Source of the DNA: JAEMQF01 sp031419715 | GTDB lineage: Bacteria > Pseudomonadota > Gammaproteobacteria > Burkholderiales > Burkholderiaceae_C | DNA length: 8,669 bases | Assembly (NCBI GenBank): GCA_031419715.1 | Contig: JANOLJ010000139.1 | Coordinates: 1-8,669 of the forward strand | Direction of reading: 5' to 3' | Part shown: positions 6,442-8,669 of the stretch, piece by piece | How the letters are laid out: the number at the start of each line of letters is the position of its first letter | Position numbering within the stretch: the first letter of the stretch is position 1 | Notes under the pieces: model-generated | What the model saw: only the letters and a program-made list of their open reading frames with translations | Database searches by the model: none | Told to the model about the DNA's origin: nothing | Made by a program: the position numbers and the translations under genes

Positions 6442-7104
6442 ATGCTCGGCACCCAAGACCTCTGGCTGTTCGCCCTCACCGTGCTCGTGCTCAACGCCAC
6501 GCCCGGCGTGGACCTGATGCTGACGTTGACGCGCACGTTGCAATTCGGCGCTCGCGCCGGTGTCGCCGCGGCGCTGGGCATCGCCGCGGGCTGCGTGCTG
6601 CACACGCTTGCCGCGGCGTTCGGGCTGGCCGCCCTCCTCGCAGCGTCGAGCGAGTTGTTCAACATCGTCAAATGGGCCGGGGCGCTGTACTTGCTGTGGC
6701 TGGCGTGGGGCATGTTGCGCAGCGCGTGGCACCGCTCAGACGCGGTCGTGCCGGCTGCGGCGGTCGGGTCGCGCGCGGGCGCGGGCGGCACTGCCCCGAC
6801 GCTGCGCGCCACCTTCCGCCAAGGCCTGCTGACGAACGCGCTGAACCCGAAAGTCGCGCTGTTCTTCCTCGCGCTGTTGCCGCAGTTCATCCGCGGTGAC
6901 GCACCGAGCAAGGAGCTTGCGTTCCTCTTTCTCGGTGCCTGGTTCGTCGTGCAGGGCGGTGTGTTTCTGTTGCTGTTCGTCGCCTGCGTCGCACCGTTGC
7001 GGCGCTGGGCCGTGCAGCCGCTCGCGCTGCGCGCCTTGCACGCTGGCGGTGCCGCGTTGTTTGTCGCTCTCGCGGCGCGCCTGGCGCTGACGCAGCGCGC
7101 CTGA
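6442..7104 (+). CDS. LysE/RhtB-family amino-acid exporter
   Basis: A 220-residue inner-membrane protein predicted to export amino acids or related small metabolites. The N-terminal family signature is present: NATPGVDLMLTLTRTLQFG at 18-36, then the GxxxxLGIAAGC helix at 40-51. About six hydrophobic segments can be read, near 7-23, 40-66, 72-92, 133-150, 158-184 and 196-215. A family-typical NALNPKVALFFLALLPQF lies at 132-149. The loop at 97-120 is rich in Ala, Gly and Val and poorly conserved. The substrate cannot be told from sequence. AGGA at 6433-6436 lies five bases before the ATG. The start is 21 bases after the ParA-like stop, so it may be read from the same transcript, although the families have no known link. 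Confidence 0.92.
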   Translation: MLGTQDLWLFALTVLVLNATPGVDLMLTLTRTLQFGARAGVAAALGIAAGCVLHTLAAAFGLAALLAASSELFNIVKWAGALYLLWLAWGMLRSAWHRSDAVVPAAAVGSRAGAGGTAPTLRATFRQGLLTNALNPKVALFFLALLPQFIRGDAPSKELAFLFLGAWFVVQGGVFLLLFVACVAPLRRWAVQPLALRALHAGGAALFVALAARLALTQRA

Positions 7105-7114
7105 AAGAACCCGC

Positions 7115-7549
7115 ATGAATGAATCCGAAACCCGCGCCTTCTTCGAGCGCTACCGCGACGCTTTCAACCAGCTCGACGGCGACGCCGTGGCCGACCTGTG
7201 GCACACACCGAGTTGCATCACCGACAGCGACGCCGACGCCGGCACCGCCCGCGTGACACTGTGGAGCCAGGACGCGCCCAAGCGCAAGAACATGCGCGCG
7301 CTGTGCGACGTGTACATGCTCAACGACTATGGGCGCGCCGAGTTCGCGTTCGAGCACTTTCACGCGCTCGGGGCGAATCACGCGTTCGTCAACGTGCACT
7401 GGAAGCTGTGGCGCAAGGACGGCAGCCTGCTTCAGGAATTCCATACCGCCTACCAGTTGCTGCGCACCGCCCGGGGCCCGAGGGTCGTGCTGGCCACAGC
7501 GTATGAAGAAGATGTGGCGAGAATGAAACTCGCCGCGCTGGAGCGCTGA
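7115..7549 (+). CDS. SnoaL/NTF2-like small protein
   Basis: A 144-residue soluble protein whose opening, ETRAFFERYRDAFNQLDGDAVADLWHTPSCITD (residues 5-37 in outline), has the helix pattern and the aromatic/Pro turn typical of the SnoaL/NTF2-like cone fold. Later strands (FVNVHWKLWRKDG at 91-103, LQEFHTAYQLLRT at 106-118) fit the curved beta-sheet of that fold. Members include small enzymes, ligand-binding proteins and proteins of no known activity. No catalytic residues can be assigned with confidence, so it is left as a fold-level call. It starts 10 bases after the LysE-type exporter stop, with only a weak purine-rich AAAGAA upstream, and probably shares its transcript. The ATG is preferred because the family fold begins right after it. 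Confidence 0.8.
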   Translation: MNESETRAFFERYRDAFNQLDGDAVADLWHTPSCITDSDADAGTARVTLWSQDAPKRKNMRALCDVYMLNDYGRAEFAFEHFHALGANHAFVNVHWKLWRKDGSLLQEFHTAYQLLRTARGPRVVLATAYEEDVARMKLAALER

Positions 7550-7590
7550 GCCTGTGCGCGAAAGCCCGACTCCGCTCCCACCCCATCACG

Positions 7591-7802
7591 ACAAGACCCA
7601 TGCCAACCGAAGCGGCGCCGCGCATCCCCCTGCTGCACATCGCCGAACCGATCGCCGAGGCGGTTCGCCGGGCGGGTTTCACGAAGGTCGCGCGGCTCGC
7701 CACGCGCCTCATGCCGCGGCACCCGACTGCGAGGCGCCGCTGTTCGAACCGACGAGTCTGCACGCTCGCAGCGCGGCACAACGCGCGCCGCGAGCGCCTT
7801 GA
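7591..7802 (+). pseudogene. Degraded aspartate/glutamate racemase remnant
   Basis: Two pieces of a YgeA-type aspartate/glutamate racemase are visible in different frames. In the frame of base 7600, IPLLHIAEPIAEAVRRAG and then FTKVARLATR (7624-7707) match the family's LPFLHIADAT...RVALLGTR segment. In the frame of base 7554, CEAPLFEPTSLHARSAAQRA (7728-7787) matches the C-terminal LPVFDTAAIHAEDAV segment and ends at TGA 7800-7802. The normal TMEQDFY motif and the GCTEI catalytic region that should lie between them (about 90 residues in E. coli YgeA) are missing, as is the N-terminal half with the GGMSWEST motif. At most a trace of the CTNTMHKVA motif remains near 7591-7608. No active enzyme can come from this. 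The short ATG-started frame at 7600-7848 is best read as part of the remnant. Confidence rests on remembered family motifs, not on an alignment run. Confidence 0.72.
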
Positions 7803-8527
7803 CGAACAAAGCGACGACACTCGCGGCAGGTTCGGAGATCGTCGTTGAAGCGCCTGCTCGCCCTGTCCGCCTTGCTGTGTCGTCCGCTCAGTCTCTGAGC
7901 AGCGCCGCCGCGTGGCTGCGCGAACTCAGCCATGGGCAACGCGCGCGCCTGGCGGTGGTGCGGCGGCGCGCCGATGGGCGCCAGCTCGCGTTGGTGGACG
8001 CCGTCGGCCGCCGCGTGCACACGCTGCGCCCGCTCGAACAACTGGTGGCCGATCTCGCCTCGGGCGAGGCCGAACTATGCGAACACAACCCCCATGCAAA
8101 CGGCCCGGGCGTGCGCTTGAGGAACGAGTCATTCACGCGACTGTGCTGGCTGGTCGGCGCACGCCTGGGGCGCGACGTCGGCCTGGCTCCCTGGCTGGAC
8201 ACGACGACGAGCTACCGGCTGTTGAGTTGGCCCGATTTCGGCGAGATCGGCGAAGACGCGGAAGCGACACGCCTGTTCGCGGTGATCGCGAAGCGCGAAC
8301 TCGGCATCGCGGCGATGGTCGACGTCGTGCAATTGCCGCAGCGAACCGTGCACCAGTTGATCAATTCGCTGTCGCTGTGTGGGTTGCTGGCGTCCGGGCC
8401 GGTATCGCGGCGCCGCACCTCGGGTGCGCATCGCGCGTCCACCGGTGGGCCCGGCCAGGCGCAGCCGAGCGGCGCGTTTGGGCAAGCATTGCGACACCTT
8501 TGGCGGCGTGTGTTTCGGCGCGTCTAG
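7799..8527 (+). CDS. Unrecognised protein with winged-helix-like C-terminal segment
   Basis: A 242-residue protein I cannot name. It has no signal peptide or membrane helix. Residues about 30-95 form an alpha/beta region (LAVVRRRADGRQLALVDAVG, then LRPLEQLVADL). Residues about 138-198 read as a compact helical unit: YRLLSWPDFGEIG, a helix with LFAVIAKRELG, then VDVVQLPQRTVHQLINSLSLCGLL, which has the helix-turn-helix and small-wing spacing of winged-helix domains used for DNA or protein binding. The last 40 residues are Arg/Gly/Ser-rich and probably disordered. The frame is favoured over the competing frame at 7912-8544, which is dominated by Arg, Ala and Gly. The TTG at 7799 overlaps the racemase remnant's stop and has no clear ribosome-binding site; GTG at 7877 is an alternative start. 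Existence of the gene is likely; its start and function are uncertain. Confidence 0.62.
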   Translation: MTNKATTLAAGSEIVVEAPARPVRLAVSSAQSLSSAAAWLRELSHGQRARLAVVRRRADGRQLALVDAVGRRVHTLRPLEQLVADLASGEAELCEHNPHANGPGVRLRNESFTRLCWLVGARLGRDVGLAPWLDTTTSYRLLSWPDFGEIGEDAEATRLFAVIAKRELGIAAMVDVVQLPQRTVHQLINSLSLCGLLASGPVSRRRTSGAHRASTGGPGQAQPSGAFGQALRHLWRRVFRRV

Positions 8528-8539
8528 CCCTGCCCGTTA

Positions 8540-8587
8540 CCTGAAAAAACCGCTGGACATTTTTGACGACACCTTTTATCGTCGCGG
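8540..8587 (+). promoter_or_regulatory. AT-richer leader, possible promoter
   Basis: This stretch is clearly richer in A and T than its surroundings, with a run of six A at 8544-8549, TTTTTGAC at 8560-8567 and TTTTAT at 8574-8579. CTGGAC (8553-8558) and TTTTAT could be a -35/-10 pair, but the 15-base gap is short and neither box is near consensus. It is a candidate promoter or upstream region for the gene starting at 8588. There is no hairpin here to suggest a terminator. Confidence 0.3.
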
Positions 8588-8669
8588 ATGGATGCACAGA
8601 ACGAGATCAAGCGGACCTTAAAGCAGGACGACGCGATAGAAGCGATTCAACAGCTCTTGGCAGTCAAGG
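8588..8669 (+). CDS. Start of an unidentified gene, cut by the window end
   Basis: ATG at 8588 opens a frame that stays free of stops to the window edge: 27 full codons, MDAQNEIKRTLKQDDAIEAI and onward to QQLLAVK. The composition is hydrophilic and helix-forming, unlike the Arg/Ala-rich shadow frames seen elsewhere. Codons TTA and ATA are used, rare choices in GC-rich DNA, so the gene may be acquired or start a region of different composition. The upstream ribosome-binding site is weak. The fragment is too short to assign a family. Confidence 0.5.
   Translation, partial: MDAQNEIKRTLKQDDAIEAIQQLLAVK

Noticed and set aside
7912..8544. A 210-codon + strand frame competing with the 7799-8527 gene
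   Set aside because: Its translation is dominated by Arg, Ala and Gly with few hydrophobic cores, whereas the 7799 frame shows amphipathic helices and a winged-helix-like pattern.
1..8669. CRISPR array, tRNA, rRNA or insertion sequence
   Set aside because: No regularly spaced repeats, cloverleaf-like sequence, rRNA motif, transposase or paired terminal repeats were noticed on reading. A dedicated tRNA and repeat scan was not possible.

Overview
The window is GC-rich bacterial DNA with every recognisable gene on the + strand. Gene content points to a betaproteobacterium, most likely Burkholderiales: a beta carbonic anhydrase directly joined to a stand-alone aceK (no aceB or aceA beside it), followed by a biosynthetic-type thiolase. 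The taxonomic call is an inference from layout and protein resemblance; no rRNA or other marker is present.

Region 1 (1-4134) is a compact metabolic block. It holds the 3' part of a beta carbonic anhydrase, AceK (isocitrate dehydrogenase kinase/phosphatase) starting at a TTG that overlaps the carbonic anhydrase stop, a small one-helix membrane protein of unknown role, and an acetyl-CoA C-acetyltransferase two bases after it. Together they suggest linked expression of CO2/bicarbonate supply, the TCA/glyoxylate branch switch and acetyl-CoA or acetoacetyl-CoA metabolism. A strong GC hairpin lies in the 3' end of aceK and may tune expression of the genes after it.

Region 2 (4199-6420) is a tightly coupled pair: a Schlafen/AlbA_2 plus GHKL-type ATPase-fold protein and a ParA/MinD-type deviant Walker A ATPase, joined by an ATGA overlap. 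No ParB or parS is visible. This is the best candidate in the window for a poorly described system, possibly regulatory or defensive. That function is an inference.

Region 3 (6442-7549) holds a LysE/RhtB-family amino-acid exporter and a SnoaL/NTF2-like small protein, closely spaced after the pair.

Region 4 (about 7591-8669) looks like accessory or decayed sequence. It contains a degraded aspartate/glutamate racemase remnant (two homologous pieces in different frames with the middle missing), an unrecognised 242-residue protein with a winged-helix-like C-terminal segment, a short AT-richer leader, and the first 27 codons of a gene running off the edge. No tRNA, rRNA, CRISPR array or insertion sequence was seen.
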